Of a stretch of 64,000 nucleotides of DNA, positions 1 to 8,778 are shown piece by piece. How positions within the stretch are numbered: position 1 is the stretch's first letter; each line of letters begins with the position of its first letter. Made by a program: the position numbers and the translations under genes. The notes below the pieces were generated by a model. That model ran no database searches, was not told where the DNA came from, and was given only the letters and a program-made list of their open reading frames with translations. Origin of the DNA: an uncultured Christensenellaceae bacterium (GTDB taxonomy: Bacteria; Bacillota; Clostridia; Christensenellales; Borkfalkiaceae); assembly GCA_910586985.1 (NCBI GenBank), contig CAJUKK010000001.1:1-64000 (forward strand), written 5' to 3'.

Positions 1-2
1 AG

Positions 3-53
3 AGGAAAGCAGCGGAAGAGATCATAGAAGAATACCAGAATCTCGATTTGTAA
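3..53 (+). CDS. 3' end of an unidentified CDS (partial)
   Basis: One frame is open from the window edge to a TAA at 51-53 and encodes a C-terminus ending KAAEEIIEEYQNLDL. This acidic, helical tail looks protein-like, but the fragment is too short to assign. No downstream gene lies on this strand before the inverted repeat at 110. It could be chance: only about 16 codons are visible. Confidence 0.4.
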   Translation, partial: RKAAEEIIEEYQNLDL

Positions 54-109
54 GAGAACGAGGTAAAAAATCACGCTGGCTTTAGACAGTAGTAAAAAGG
101 AACGATAAA

Positions 110-155
110 ACAACCCCCGCGGGGAAAGCGCACTTCTCATAGGGAATTAAATACT
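110..155 (+). repeat. left imperfect inverted repeat of AT-rich segment
   Basis: The stretch contains CCCCCGCGGGG and then CATAGGGAATTAAATA. Its reverse complement matches 1044-1092, where TATTAAATTCCCTATG is followed by CCCGCGGGGGGGG. The outer GC-rich and inner blocks match well and the roughly 15 bp between them does not. The pair bounds about 980 bp with one gene, so they resemble element ends, although no transposase is present. Confidence 0.5.
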
Positions 156-188
156 AAATTTTTAAGAGTTGCACTTTCAAGCGAGGAC

Positions 189-221
189 AAAAGCTCTCGA
201 ACGATATGTTCGAGAGCTTTT
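189..221. terminator. bidirectional terminator hairpin
   Basis: A perfect 14-bp inverted repeat, AAAAGCTCTCGAAC with its complement, surrounds a 5-nt loop and gives U-runs on both strands. It lies downstream of the minus-strand gene at 308-847 and most likely ends that transcript. Confidence 0.75.
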
Positions 222-307
222 AACTATACATTCTAATAACGATAAATTGAAATTTAATGTTGAAATCTATAATATAATACTTGAGAATGATAATGCAAAT
301 TGAACTT

Positions 308-847
308 TTAAAGATCCTTTTGAACCATTTCTTGCAAAGTATAAGAAATTGCTTTTAATTCCTTGTCTTTTGTGGCGACTTTTGCGGTAATCTCTTTTCT
401 TAATGCTTTGTAATTAATTACATAACTTTCTTTGTAAGTTTTATTATTCGCCATATATGAAATCTTAAAATTAAAAGTTTCAACATTATCACTGTTCAGT
501 TGTTCGCTATCAATGGCACAAATAAAATTTTGATTAGGGGCAAGCATTGTGCCAATTATATCTTGAAATGGTTCCCAATCAGGTTGATAGCTGTATTGTT
601 TTAAATCAATATCGCAAGAAAAATCTTTTATTATTGCACCCGTTTTACCAAAATTTTTTAACACAATATAAAATTGAGGACTTGAAAAATTTGTTTCGTC
701 TCCATATATCGAAATATAGGGACGGGAACTTTCCTCTATCATTTTATTATTCTGCCTTAAAGTCAAAACGACAGTAATAACAGAAATTGCCGCTAAAATA
801 AAAGAGAGAATAGACAAAGACATATTAATCCAATCAGATACTTCCAT
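308..847 (-). CDS. membrane-anchored hypothetical protein, 179 aa
   Basis: I do not recognise this gene. One hydrophobic N-terminal segment (about residues 10-30) is followed by a soluble, beta-rich domain with a short charged tail, so a single-pass membrane anchor with a cytoplasmic or external domain is likely. A putative ribosome site (AAAGG) precedes the ATG, and TTGCGC-17-TATAAT lies upstream at 913-885. The coding sequence is visibly more AT-rich than its neighbours and sits alone between inverted repeats (110-155 and 1044-1092) with its own promoter and terminator. This is consistent with recent acquisition as a self-contained cassette. Function unknown. Confidence 0.7.
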   Translation of the reverse strand: MEVSDWINMSLSILSFILAAISVITVVLTLRQNNKMIEESSRPYISIYGDETNFSSPQFYIVLKNFGKTGAIIKDFSCDIDLKQYSYQPDWEPFQDIIGTMLAPNQNFICAIDSEQLNSDNVETFNFKISYMANNKTYKESYVINYKALRKEITAKVATKDKELKAISYTLQEMVQKDL

Positions 848-884
848 AAGTATTACCTTTTAAATTACTGTTTATCGTACAATC

Positions 885-913
885 ATTATATCACGAAAAA
901 TGAAAGAGCGCAA
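885..913 (-). promoter_or_regulatory. promoter of the 179-aa gene
   Basis: Read on the minus strand, TTGCGC (913-908) and TATAAT (890-885) are 17 bp apart, upstream of the ATG at 847. The rest of 914-1043 holds a small hairpin (CTAGGCT/AGCCTAG at 957-976) and no gene. Confidence 0.6.
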
Positions 914-1043
914 CCGATTGAATTTTGCGGGAAATATAAAACATATCGATATCTCACTAGGCTACGAGCAGCCTAGTTCGTCCACGAAAAAAGTACAGAA
1001 AAGGCACAGCTTAACGCTATGCCTAAATCTTTTTATTTGCGTT

Positions 1044-1092
1044 TTATTAAATTCCCTATGGAAATTACGGTAATTCCCGCGGGGGGGGTGTT
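1044..1092 (-). repeat. right imperfect inverted repeat of AT-rich segment
   Basis: Partner of 110-155. It contains a run of eight G's (1081-1088), which could vary in length by slippage. Confidence 0.5.
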
Positions 1093-1122
1093 TCATGTTC
1101 AGAAATTTGGATACATATAAAT

Positions 1123-1150
1123 AAAGGCGACGGAATTTTCCATCGCCTTT
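1123..1150 (-). terminator. terminator of the transketolase operon
   Basis: AAAGGCGA and TCGCCTTT form a hairpin that, read on the minus strand, is followed by TTTATTTATATG. It lies 12 bp past the transketolase stop. Confidence 0.8.
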
Positions 1151-1161
1151 GCATCGATAAT

Positions 1162-3153
1162 TTATTTGCTTAAACTCTTTTTCGCTTTTTCTACAACGTT
1201 TTCAACCGTAAAGCCAAATTTTTTGAAGAGCAGCGGTGCAGGTCCGCTTGCGCCGAATGTGCTCATTCCGATGATTTCACCTTTGTCTCCCGCATATTTA
1301 TACCAACTGTAAGGAGATCCCGCTTCAACGCAGACGCGCGCTTTGACATTGTGCGGCATTACGCTTTCTTTATACTCGTCGCTCTGTTTTTCAAATTCTT
1401 CAAAGCAAGGCATTGAGATTACGCGCGCTTTAATTCCTTCTTTTGCAAGTTCCGCTTTCGCGCCGACGCACTGCTCGACTTCAGAACCGCTCGCGATTAA
1501 GAGGATATCGGGAGTTCCTTCGCAATCTTCCAAAATGTAGCCGCCTTTGAGCGCGATTAAGCCGCTGTTTGCGTATTGAGGCAGGTTTTGACGGGTAAGA
1601 ACAAGCGCGGTGGGAGCGGTGCCCGTGAGCGCGGAAATCCATGCCGCCGCCGTCTCCTTGCCGTCTGCAGGACGGTAAACTTTCATGTTTGGAATCGAGC
1701 GAAGCGCAATCAACTGTTCTACGGGTTCATGCGTCGGCCCGTCTTCGCCGACGCCGATCGAGTCGTGCGTTAAAATATATACGACGGGAATATTCATAAG
1801 TGCTGAGAGCCGCATTGCATGTTTACAGTAGTCGGAGAAAATGAAGAACGTAGCGCAATATGCGTGAATACCGCCGTGAAGTTGCATGCCGTTGGCGATT
1901 GCTGCCATAGCATGTTCGCGGATACCGAAGTGCATGTTTCTGCCTGCATAATTTTCAGGCGTGAAGTCTCCGTAATTGATTGTATCGGTATTCTTCATGT
2001 CCGAGAGATTCGAGGGCGCAAGGTCAGCCGATCCGCCGACAAGCTCGGGAACAAGCGCGGCAATTTTATTAAGGACGACAGCCGAGGTCTGGCGGGTCGC
2101 CATGGGTTTTTCGAACTTGAAGAGATCGTCTACCTTGCTCAGATCGACGATTTCGCCCTTCATTGCCTTTTTATATTCTGCTGCGAGATCGGGATAACGC
2201 TTTTCGTATTCTTTAAACATGCTTTCCCAGTCGCGCTGTTTTTGCGCGCCGCGTTTGCCCGCAAGCGCAGTATGTTGTGAAACTTCCTCGGGAATTTCAA
2301 AAGCGGGAATGTCCGGCCAGCCGAGTTTTTCTTTTGTTTTTTGAAGATTTTCAACGCCGAGGGGCGCTCCGTGACATTTGTGGCTACCCTCAAGCGGAGT
2401 GCCGTATCCGATTTTTGTTTTACAGATAATGATAGAAGGCTTTTTCGTTTCTTTCTGCGCTAAAAGTATCGCATCGCAGATAAGTTGAACGTTATCCGGA
2501 TTTTCCACAAGGTCTACTTTAATGACCTGCCAATTCTGCGCTTCAAAACGAGTGGCGATATCCTCTTTAAAAGTAATGTCGGTATTGCCTTCGATCGTGA
2601 TATCGTTATCGTCGTAGAAAAGAATCAGTTTGCCGAGTTCGTGCGTACCTGCAAACGAGCATGCCTCGTAAGAGATGCCTTCTTCCAGACATCCGTCGCC
2701 GCAAATAGCATAGGTGTAGTGGTCTACTACAGGGAATCCTTCGCGGTTGAATTTTGCCGCGAGATGTGCCTCTGCGACCGCCATACCGACGGCATTGGCA
2801 ATGCCCTGACCCAGAGGTCCCGTCGTTGTTTCAATTCCGACGGTGTGACCGTACTCGGGATGACCGGGGGTTTTGGAGTCAAGCTGACGGAAGTTCATCA
2901 GATCTTCTTTAGTGAGTCCGAATCCGTAGAGATAAAGAAGCGAGTAATCGAGCATCGAGCCGTGTCCGGCAGAGAGGACAAAGCGGTCGCGATCGTCCCA
3001 TTTGGTATCCTGATTGTTAAATTTGAGGAAGTTCTGAAAAAGGGCATAGGCAATAGGCGCCGAGCCGAGGGGGAGTCCGGGGTGTCCCGAGTTCGCCTTT
3101 TGGATTGCTTCCGCAGAAAGAATGCGGATCGCGTTGATCGTTGTCTGTTTCAT
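1162..3153 (-). CDS. tkt: transketolase
   Basis: This is the thiamine-diphosphate enzyme of the non-oxidative pentose phosphate pathway. It moves two-carbon ketol units between sugar phosphates in the cytosol. The 663 aa match full-length bacterial transketolases. Visible features are the N-terminal TPP domain with SAGHGSMLDYSLLYLYG and GDGCLEEG...DDND, the central pyrimidine-binding domain with GVGEDGPTHEPVEQ, and the C-terminal transketolase domain. AAGGAG precedes the ATG. The gene follows the phosphohexomutase gene by 12 bp on the same strand, so the two probably form one transcript ending at 1123-1150. Confidence 0.97.
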   Translation of the reverse strand: MKQTTINAIRILSAEAIQKANSGHPGLPLGSAPIAYALFQNFLKFNNQDTKWDDRDRFVLSAGHGSMLDYSLLYLYGFGLTKEDLMNFRQLDSKTPGHPEYGHTVGIETTTGPLGQGIANAVGMAVAEAHLAAKFNREGFPVVDHYTYAICGDGCLEEGISYEACSFAGTHELGKLILFYDDNDITIEGNTDITFKEDIATRFEAQNWQVIKVDLVENPDNVQLICDAILLAQKETKKPSIIICKTKIGYGTPLEGSHKCHGAPLGVENLQKTKEKLGWPDIPAFEIPEEVSQHTALAGKRGAQKQRDWESMFKEYEKRYPDLAAEYKKAMKGEIVDLSKVDDLFKFEKPMATRQTSAVVLNKIAALVPELVGGSADLAPSNLSDMKNTDTINYGDFTPENYAGRNMHFGIREHAMAAIANGMQLHGGIHAYCATFFIFSDYCKHAMRLSALMNIPVVYILTHDSIGVGEDGPTHEPVEQLIALRSIPNMKVYRPADGKETAAAWISALTGTAPTALVLTRQNLPQYANSGLIALKGGYILEDCEGTPDILLIASGSEVEQCVGAKAELAKEGIKARVISMPCFEEFEKQSDEYKESVMPHNVKARVCVEAGSPYSWYKYAGDKGEIIGMSTFGASGPAPLLFKKFGFTVENVVEKAKKSLSK

Positions 3154-3165
3154 ATTATTTACTCC

Positions 3166-4662
3166 TTAAAGATGTTTTTTTATGGGTTGAATATCTAAAA
3201 ATTTATACTCAGAAAGAAAACTTTCGAGTTCTTTCAAAATTAGCTTGTTGCCGCCCTTCATATTGCTCTCTACGTTGATCGGCATAATGGGTTCATGTAA
3301 GCTCATACGGACGAGCGCCCAACCGTTGCCGTGATCTCTGTCAAAATTAATTCTGATTCCTTCATGATTATCGGGCGCGGGCGTGAGATAGGGGCGTTCT
3401 TCCACGTATTGCGAAAGGTCGTGAATGACGCTTGCTCCGAGCGACTTGAAATCGCAATCGTCTGCAAAGTGTAACCGTACTTCCGCCGCCTCTTCAGGTT
3501 CGGGCAGGTCGGAAATAAGATCGGTAAGATTTTCGCCTTTCTGCGCGCATTTTGCAAGCGCAATCAAAAGTCGCGTTACCAGATATGCTCCGTCGTCGAG
3601 GAAATAATTTTCTTTCAGCGCGGCATGTCCGCTTGTTTCAATGGCAAGCGGCGAGTACTTTCCTTCGTTGCAAAGACGTTTGCTTTCGTTGATAACGTTT
3701 TTATATCCGCGCTTGAACCGGTGATGTATACCGCCGCGGCGTTTTATAAAATCGGCAAGTCCGTCGCTCGTTACCGAATCGGTGACGATGTATGCGCCCG
3801 ATTGTTCTTCTAAAAGGATTGCGGAAATGAGTGCGATCAAGCGATTTCGGTTGATCTCCTCGCCGTCCGGCGCTACCGCGCCTGCGCGGTCTACGTCGGT
3901 GTCAAATATAATTCCGAAATCCGCATGGTGTCTTACGACCGCTTCTGAAACGGATTTCATCGCTTGCGCATTCTCGGGGTTGGGGATATGGTTGGGGAAA
4001 TTGCCGTCAGGTTCTAAAAATTGAGAACCCGTCGTATCTGCACCGAGCAGTTTTAACACTTCTTCCGCATAAAAACCGCCCGCGCCGTTTCCCGCGTCCA
4101 CAAGAATGCGTTTGCCTTTTAAAGGCTTGTCTTCTCCGCAAGCTGTCCGAACCTTTTCGACGAGATCTTGCGAGTATTTTTTTAAATAGCTTTTCTTTGT
4201 CGATTTTCCGCTGCCTGTCGGAAATTCTCCCTTTGTTGCAATCGTCAGAACTTCGGTAACGTCTCCGCTTTCGAGCCCGCCGTCCGCCGTAAAAAATTTA
4301 AGTCCATTTTTTTGATAGGGCAGATGGCTTGCGGTGATCATGATCGAAGCGTCCGCGCCGAAAGAGTCCTTTAAAAGCATGAACATGGACGGCGTAGATG
4401 AAAGCCCCGTTAGAATGACGTCTCCTCCGCACGAAGTGACGGCGCGTTCGACGACGGACGAGATATTTCCTGCCGACAGGCGGGAATCGTGTCCGACTGC
4501 AATGACGGGCGATTTTCCCGTTTTGTTTGCCGTCCACACGAAAAAAGCTTTGGCAATGCGTTCGACCGCCTCGTCCGTAAGCGTAACGGGATCGCCCTCT
4601 ACGCCCGCGATGGCAGTGCCGCGCACGTCGGTTCCGTTTTGGAGTTTAAATAAATCCTGCAA
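3166..4662 (-). CDS. phosphomannomutase/phosphoglucomutase family enzyme
   Basis: An alpha-D-phosphohexomutase that interconverts hexose 1- and 6-phosphates. The active-site serine loop is TASHLPYQKNGLKFF, the metal site is DTDVDR, and the C-terminal domain binds the substrate phosphate. The 498 aa fit the phosphomannomutase/phosphoglucomutase group; sugar specificity cannot be read from the sequence. Translation probably starts at a TTG at 4662, placed seven bases after a strong GGGGG ribosome site, with no better ATG nearby. It is the first gene of a two-gene operon with tkt. A TATAAT-like element on the minus strand lies near 4720. Confidence 0.93.
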   Translation of the reverse strand: MQDLFKLQNGTDVRGTAIAGVEGDPVTLTDEAVERIAKAFFVWTANKTGKSPVIAVGHDSRLSAGNISSVVERAVTSCGGDVILTGLSSTPSMFMLLKDSFGADASIMITASHLPYQKNGLKFFTADGGLESGDVTEVLTIATKGEFPTGSGKSTKKSYLKKYSQDLVEKVRTACGEDKPLKGKRILVDAGNGAGGFYAEEVLKLLGADTTGSQFLEPDGNFPNHIPNPENAQAMKSVSEAVVRHHADFGIIFDTDVDRAGAVAPDGEEINRNRLIALISAILLEEQSGAYIVTDSVTSDGLADFIKRRGGIHHRFKRGYKNVINESKRLCNEGKYSPLAIETSGHAALKENYFLDDGAYLVTRLLIALAKCAQKGENLTDLISDLPEPEEAAEVRLHFADDCDFKSLGASVIHDLSQYVEERPYLTPAPDNHEGIRINFDRDHGNGWALVRMSLHEPIMPINVESNMKGGNKLILKELESFLSEYKFLDIQPIKKHL

Positions 4663-4798
4663 TGAAATTCCCCCTTTGATCGGAATGCGGTAAAAATATC
4701 CTAATTTCCAATCGTTACCATTATACTAAGAAACTCATTTTATTTCAAGAGCTTTTTCAAAAAAAATTTATCAAACATGGAAATTTTCAAAAAATACC

Positions 4799-4827
4799 TT
4801 GCATGTCATATCCTTTTGTGATATAAT
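4799..4827 (+). promoter_or_regulatory. promoter of the degV-family gene
   Basis: TTGCAT (4799-4804) and TATAAT (4822-4827) are 17 bp apart, with an extended -10 TG. A GGAG ribosome site follows before the ATG at 4862. Confidence 0.85.
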
Positions 4828-4861
4828 ACACTCGCTAAGTAAAATATTGGAGAGTTTTACG

Positions 4862-5755
4862 ATGTACAAATTTACACTATCGACGGATTCGACCTGCGAT
4901 CTTTATCATGATTTTATTGTCGAAAATGATATTAAACACGTTTCTTTGACCTTTACGGTGGAAAAGAACGGGAAAATGGATGACAGGCTCGATAATTTTA
5001 CCGAGTATGGACAATACGTAGACTTTTATAACGAGTTGCGCGGCGGGGCGTTTTCCCGTACGTCCATGCTCAATTACGAATCGCATTTGAACCACTTTAT
5101 GAAAATTGCCTCAGAGGGCGCGGAAGACGTTGTTCATTTTACCATTTCTTCCGGACTTTCACCCACGAAAACAGTCGCAAGAAAAGCGGCGGAGGAAGTC
5201 AGAAAGACTTACCCGAAATTTTCGCTCTACGTAGTCGATCCTTTGACTGCGACGGTAGGGCAAGGCGCGCTCGTGAGAATCGCTCTTCAATGCCGCAACG
5301 AGGGAAAGACGGCAAAGGAGGCGCACGACCTTTGTAATTCACTCAGATTGCATATTCAGCATTTTATTGTTGCCGACGATTTGTCTTATCTGCGTAAGGG
5401 CGGCAGAGTTTCCGCAGTTTCTGCGGCGGTGGGCGGGATGCTCAATATCAAACCGATTATTTCGTTCGATAAAGAGGGTAAGCTTGTGCCGATCGCCAAG
5501 GTGAAAGGTCCGAAAAAGGCGATTTCTTATATCAAACAGAAGCTGGATACGGAAGGTCCCGATCCGGAATATAATTATGTATTTATCGTGCATACCGATA
5601 ACGAGGCGCCGGTTAAAGAACTCGAAGAATATGTTAAGGAAAAGTTCGGTATTCAACCTTATGTTTCGATTATGGGACCTGTTATCGGATCGCACGTCGG
5701 TCCGGGGGCGTTTGCGCTCGGATATCTTTCCAAATCGGAGAGGAATGAATTTTAA
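4862..5755 (+). CDS. DegV family fatty-acid-binding protein
   Basis: DegV/FakB-type proteins hold a fatty acid in a cleft between two alpha/beta domains, and several serve as the fatty-acid carrier of fatty acid kinase. Visible signatures are the N-terminal LSTDSTCDLYHDF and the mid-protein motifs HFTISSGLSPT and DPLTATVGQGALV, then LSYLRKGGRVS, giving about 297 aa. The ATG at 4862 is preferred over an upstream in-frame start because GGAG precedes it and the family N-terminus begins there. No FakA kinase gene is in the window. It is monocistronic, with terminator 5860-5887 beyond. Confidence 0.93.
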   Translation: MYKFTLSTDSTCDLYHDFIVENDIKHVSLTFTVEKNGKMDDRLDNFTEYGQYVDFYNELRGGAFSRTSMLNYESHLNHFMKIASEGAEDVVHFTISSGLSPTKTVARKAAEEVRKTYPKFSLYVVDPLTATVGQGALVRIALQCRNEGKTAKEAHDLCNSLRLHIQHFIVADDLSYLRKGGRVSAVSAAVGGMLNIKPIISFDKEGKLVPIAKVKGPKKAISYIKQKLDTEGPDPEYNYVFIVHTDNEAPVKELEEYVKEKFGIQPYVSIMGPVIGSHVGPGAFALGYLSKSERNEF

Positions 5756-5859
5756 TTTCTGTAAAAAATATTGACGCGCAAACATTTGCATATATTGGCG
5801 CGTAGCGGTACAGGGTGCGTTCTTTCGCATTTTTCTGCCGTAATGTATGTGTCATCGTC

Positions 5860-5887
5860 GCGCCGACTTGTTCGGCGCATTTTTTTG
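5860..5887 (+). terminator. terminator before the DUF2207 gene
   Basis: GCGCCGA and TCGGCGC form a 7-bp stem with a 5-nt loop, followed by ATTTTTTTG. It ends only about 5 bases before the ATG at 5893, so it may terminate degV or act as an attenuator in a leader of the next gene. Confidence 0.75.
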
Positions 5888-5892
5888 TAATT

Positions 5893-7836
5893 ATGAAGAG
5901 ATTATTGTCAACTGTTTTAGGATTGCTTACCGTTGTTTCATGTTGTATGTTTGCTGCGTTTATTCCGTATACTTCGCAGATGGTTTCCGCGGATTCCTAT
6001 TATGACGAAGAGACGGGGAAAACGGTCATTGACACAAACTATTGGTTCCGTAATATTACTGTTAATGTTGACGTTCGGCGAGACAAAACGTTGGCGGTTA
6101 CCGAGCGATTTACAGTCGGTTTTTTGCGCGGTGAAGTTAACACGGGATTTATCCGCGATATTCAGCGGATTTCCCGCACGACCCGCATAATAAACGGTAA
6201 AAAAGATCAAGGCGAAAGATATATCGCGAAAATATCAAACGTCTCGGTAACGATTAACGGCGGTGCGGCAAAGGTAACCGAAGAGTTGTATAATCAGGGG
6301 CAGTTTCATTCAATTAAAATGCAATTGCCGGATGAGTCGTATTTCCCTGCCACCGATCAGTCGGATAAAGACAGTTACAATATATTCGAATTGTCTTACA
6401 TCTACGATATAAGCGATGATAAGGCGCGCGGGTACGATGATTTTACGTTCGACGTACTCGGTTACGCCATGGCATATACCAAAGGATTGTCGGTTACGGT
6501 GACTTTTCCGGAAAATATCGAAGGTCGCGACGTTTCTATGCGGACGAATCAGATGAAGGCATGGGAACCGACTGCGGAAAACGGAGAACGGTTTATCGTA
6601 AGCGGCAATACAGTGCGGATCGGCGCCGCGCCCAATAAAGAAAATAAAGGTTATACTCTGCAGGTGATTCTACCCGACGGATTTTTTCAGACGGAAAGCA
6701 GTTTTTATTGGGAATATATTGCGTGTGCTGTTCTTGCGCTCTGCGGTGTGGCGGCGGGACTCTTCCTCTTTTTTCGTTTTCGCCAGAGGAAACCAATCGA
6801 CCCGATTGCATTTTATCCTCCGGAGGATATGCGCGCCATGCGTTTCTCTTCTGTTTATTACGGCGGTGCGCGGGAAAAGGATATTGCCGCCGTTATCGTG
6901 CAGTGGGCGCAGGAAGGGTATGTGCGGATCGATCGCGACGGGGTGAAAGATTTGTACGTTCACAAAATTAAGGATTTGCCCGACGACGTTTCCGATGCGG
7001 AAAAGGCTTATTTTGACGAAATGTTCAAACCCCTGTTCGGAGATGCGGCGGAGGATTTTTCAACGCGGGCAATGTTTTATCCCGATAATGCAAAAAAAGC
7101 AAGCAGGCTTTCGCGCAGAGTGGGCGGGCTTGTTTCCGAGGCGGATATTCCCAATCCGCTCACACGGCACAGCGGACTGTATCACGTATTGTTGACGATA
7201 TGCTCGCTTATTCCCTTGCTTGCCGTTCTTATTTACGGCTGCTCGTTGAATGCGACCTTGTTGCCCTTGTTTTTCTTCGTCTTTATTGCGGCGGGGACGG
7301 GAGTCGGTTCTACGCAGGCGCGTTCAAACTTTTCGCCGTTTATGTACGTTTTTCCGATTGCATTTTTGGCTATGCCAATGGTTGTTTACAGTTTGTTCTT
7401 TTATATGCCCCGTTACGATTATGCGGGTATGTTATGGTTAAGTCTGATCTGGTGGGCGATTGCGTTTATCTTATTGCATTTTTATAAGCAACGTTCGCCC
7501 GAAGTCATGTATGAATATGCGCAAATGCTCGGATTCAAACGTTTTTTGCTCACGGCAGAGCTTCCAAGGCTTGAAAAAATGCTTGACGACGATCCTGAAT
7601 ATTACTATCATATCATTCCGTACTGCCTGATTATGGGGATCGGTGAAAAAGTGGAAAAGCGGTTTGCGCCGCTCGGCGTCGCCGCGCCCGAGTGGACGGG
7701 CGGTATTTCGCTTGGCGCGTTCTCTTCGTTTACTCATTCGCTTTCGTCCTCTTCGGGTGGCGGCTCTTCGGGCGGCGGAGGCAGCGGAGGGTCTTCTGGC
7801 GGAGGCGGCGGAGGCGGCGGTAGCCGCGGGTGCTGA
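5893..7836 (+). CDS. DUF2207 domain membrane protein
   Basis: A DUF2207-type membrane protein of about 647 aa with unknown biochemical role. It has an N-terminal signal peptide, an external beta-rich domain (about residues 30-260, with YIYDISDDKARGYDDF-like sequence typical of this family), a transmembrane helix near 270-290, a cytoplasmic winged-helix-like segment, several membrane helices near 420-520, and a very Gly/Ser-rich tail. The start at 5893 is chosen because it begins a clean signal peptide; no ribosome site is visible because a terminator hairpin occupies the region just upstream. It stands alone between degV and the cobalamin operon. Confidence 0.85.
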   Translation: MKRLLSTVLGLLTVVSCCMFAAFIPYTSQMVSADSYYDEETGKTVIDTNYWFRNITVNVDVRRDKTLAVTERFTVGFLRGEVNTGFIRDIQRISRTTRIINGKKDQGERYIAKISNVSVTINGGAAKVTEELYNQGQFHSIKMQLPDESYFPATDQSDKDSYNIFELSYIYDISDDKARGYDDFTFDVLGYAMAYTKGLSVTVTFPENIEGRDVSMRTNQMKAWEPTAENGERFIVSGNTVRIGAAPNKENKGYTLQVILPDGFFQTESSFYWEYIACAVLALCGVAAGLFLFFRFRQRKPIDPIAFYPPEDMRAMRFSSVYYGGAREKDIAAVIVQWAQEGYVRIDRDGVKDLYVHKIKDLPDDVSDAEKAYFDEMFKPLFGDAAEDFSTRAMFYPDNAKKASRLSRRVGGLVSEADIPNPLTRHSGLYHVLLTICSLIPLLAVLIYGCSLNATLLPLFFFVFIAAGTGVGSTQARSNFSPFMYVFPIAFLAMPMVVYSLFFYMPRYDYAGMLWLSLIWWAIAFILLHFYKQRSPEVMYEYAQMLGFKRFLLTAELPRLEKMLDDDPEYYYHIIPYCLIMGIGEKVEKRFAPLGVAAPEWTGGISLGAFSSFTHSLSSSSGGGSSGGGGSGGSSGGGGGGGGSRGC

Positions 7837-7936
7837 TATACCTAAGAAAAGCAACGCTGTTGCTGGAATTTATTTTGCTTTTGTTGGCGTTGCTTTGTTC
7901 TATTTTGGCAATATTTGAATCGCTGGTATCTGCGGC

Positions 7937-7965
7937 TTGACGCTTTTTAGCAGGTATGGTATTAT
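7937..7965 (+). promoter_or_regulatory. promoter of the cobalamin operon
   Basis: TTGACG (7937-7942) and TATTAT (7960-7965) are 17 bp apart. Predicted transcription start is about 7972, at the 5' edge of the riboswitch. Upstream, 7846-7890 holds a long-loop inverted repeat (AAAGCAACGC...GCGTTGCTTT) that may end the DUF2207 transcript. Confidence 0.75.
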
Positions 7966-7971
7966 TAAAAT

Positions 7972-8175
7972 GCAACTTAACACTGTTGCGGGTGAATCTC
8001 CTGTTGGGAGATGAGAGGGAAGCGAGCTTGTTGCTCCACAGCCCCCGCTACCGTTCGGCACTTGCGCGTATTCACTGCGAAAGCGGGAAGGATACGGTAA
8101 AACGCATGCCGCCGCCGTTACTAGCGGCGGCAAGTCGGGAAACCTGCCTGCAACTTTTAGAAACTTCTTTTTCGG
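7972..8175 (+). promoter_or_regulatory. cobalamin (B12) riboswitch
   Basis: The leader carries the conserved blocks in order: GGGTGAATCTCC, GAGGGAAGCG, CACAGCCCCCGCTACCG, CACTGCGAAAGCGGGAAGG and the B12-box-like AAGTCGGGAAACCTGCCTGC. A terminator follows at 8229-8257, then the lipoprotein gene. Cobalamin binding is expected to favour termination and shut off uptake. Edges are approximate. Confidence 0.88.
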
Positions 8176-8228
8176 GTCGGAGAAAGGGGCAAACAAGAGC
8201 GCGGAATCTCTGCGTTCTGTTTTGCGTG

Positions 8229-8257
8229 CACCCCGTCTCCTACGCGGGGTGTTTTTA
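8229..8257 (+). terminator. riboswitch-controlled terminator
   Basis: CACCCCG and CGGGGTG form a 7-bp stem followed by TTTTTATT. It lies between the B12 aptamer and the start codon at 8325 and is the likely expression platform. Confidence 0.8.
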
Positions 8258-8324
8258 TTACGGTGAAATATTAGGGGGATTCATCGTCGGTCAATTGTCA
8301 AAAATACGTAGGAGGTATTTTTAT

Positions 8325-8777
8325 ATGAAAAAGTTCAGATGGTTTGCGACGCTTATATGCGTTGCGGTACTCGCGCTTGCGAGCGTTTCGCTCTTCGGGT
8401 GCGGGGAGACGGTAGACGGAGTTAAGCTCGTCGAATCCAAAGAGAAGGTTGTCGTGATTCAGGCGACCAAGACGCAGGGCAGTTTGCTCGACGCGCTGAA
8501 CGCGCTCAAAGATGCGGAGGAGTTGAAATTCGAGACGACCGGCAGCGGTGAAATGACGATGATCGTCTCGGTAGACGGGTATGCGCCCGACAGCGCGAAG
8601 AATGAGTTTTGGGCGATTTATACCTCGCTCACGGAGCTTGACGGCGTTTCGTATTCGAACGAGGAGTACGGAATTTACGAATACGACGGTAAGAATTATA
8701 ACAGCGCGTCGTACGGTTGCACGGGATTGCCTCTTGTAGCGGGCGAAACGTATATTCTCGCGATTTCGACTTATTGA
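8325..8777 (+). CDS. DUF4430 lipoprotein, probable cobalamin-binding
   Basis: A 150-aa lipoprotein. The signal peptide ends in a lipobox SLFGC, so the mature protein starts at Cys and is anchored outside. The rest resembles DUF4430, which is related to the beta domain of transcobalamin/intrinsic factor; GSLLDALNAL and the C-terminal YGIYEYDGKNYNSASYG...VAGETYILAIS block support this. GGAGG at 8311-8315 sets the start at 8325; an upstream in-frame extension runs into the riboswitch and is not used. Its position under the B12 riboswitch and 1 bp before an S component suggests it captures cobalamin for that transporter. That role is inferred. Confidence 0.85.
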   Translation: MKKFRWFATLICVAVLALASVSLFGCGETVDGVKLVESKEKVVVIQATKTQGSLLDALNALKDAEELKFETTGSGEMTMIVSVDGYAPDSAKNEFWAIYTSLTELDGVSYSNEEYGIYEYDGKNYNSASYGCTGLPLVAGETYILAISTY

Positions 8778-8778
8778 C

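Noticed and set aside
7956..8324. Upstream extension of the DUF4430 lipoprotein frame
   Set aside because: It translates the cobalamin riboswitch; the GGAGG site and signal peptide fix the start at 8325.
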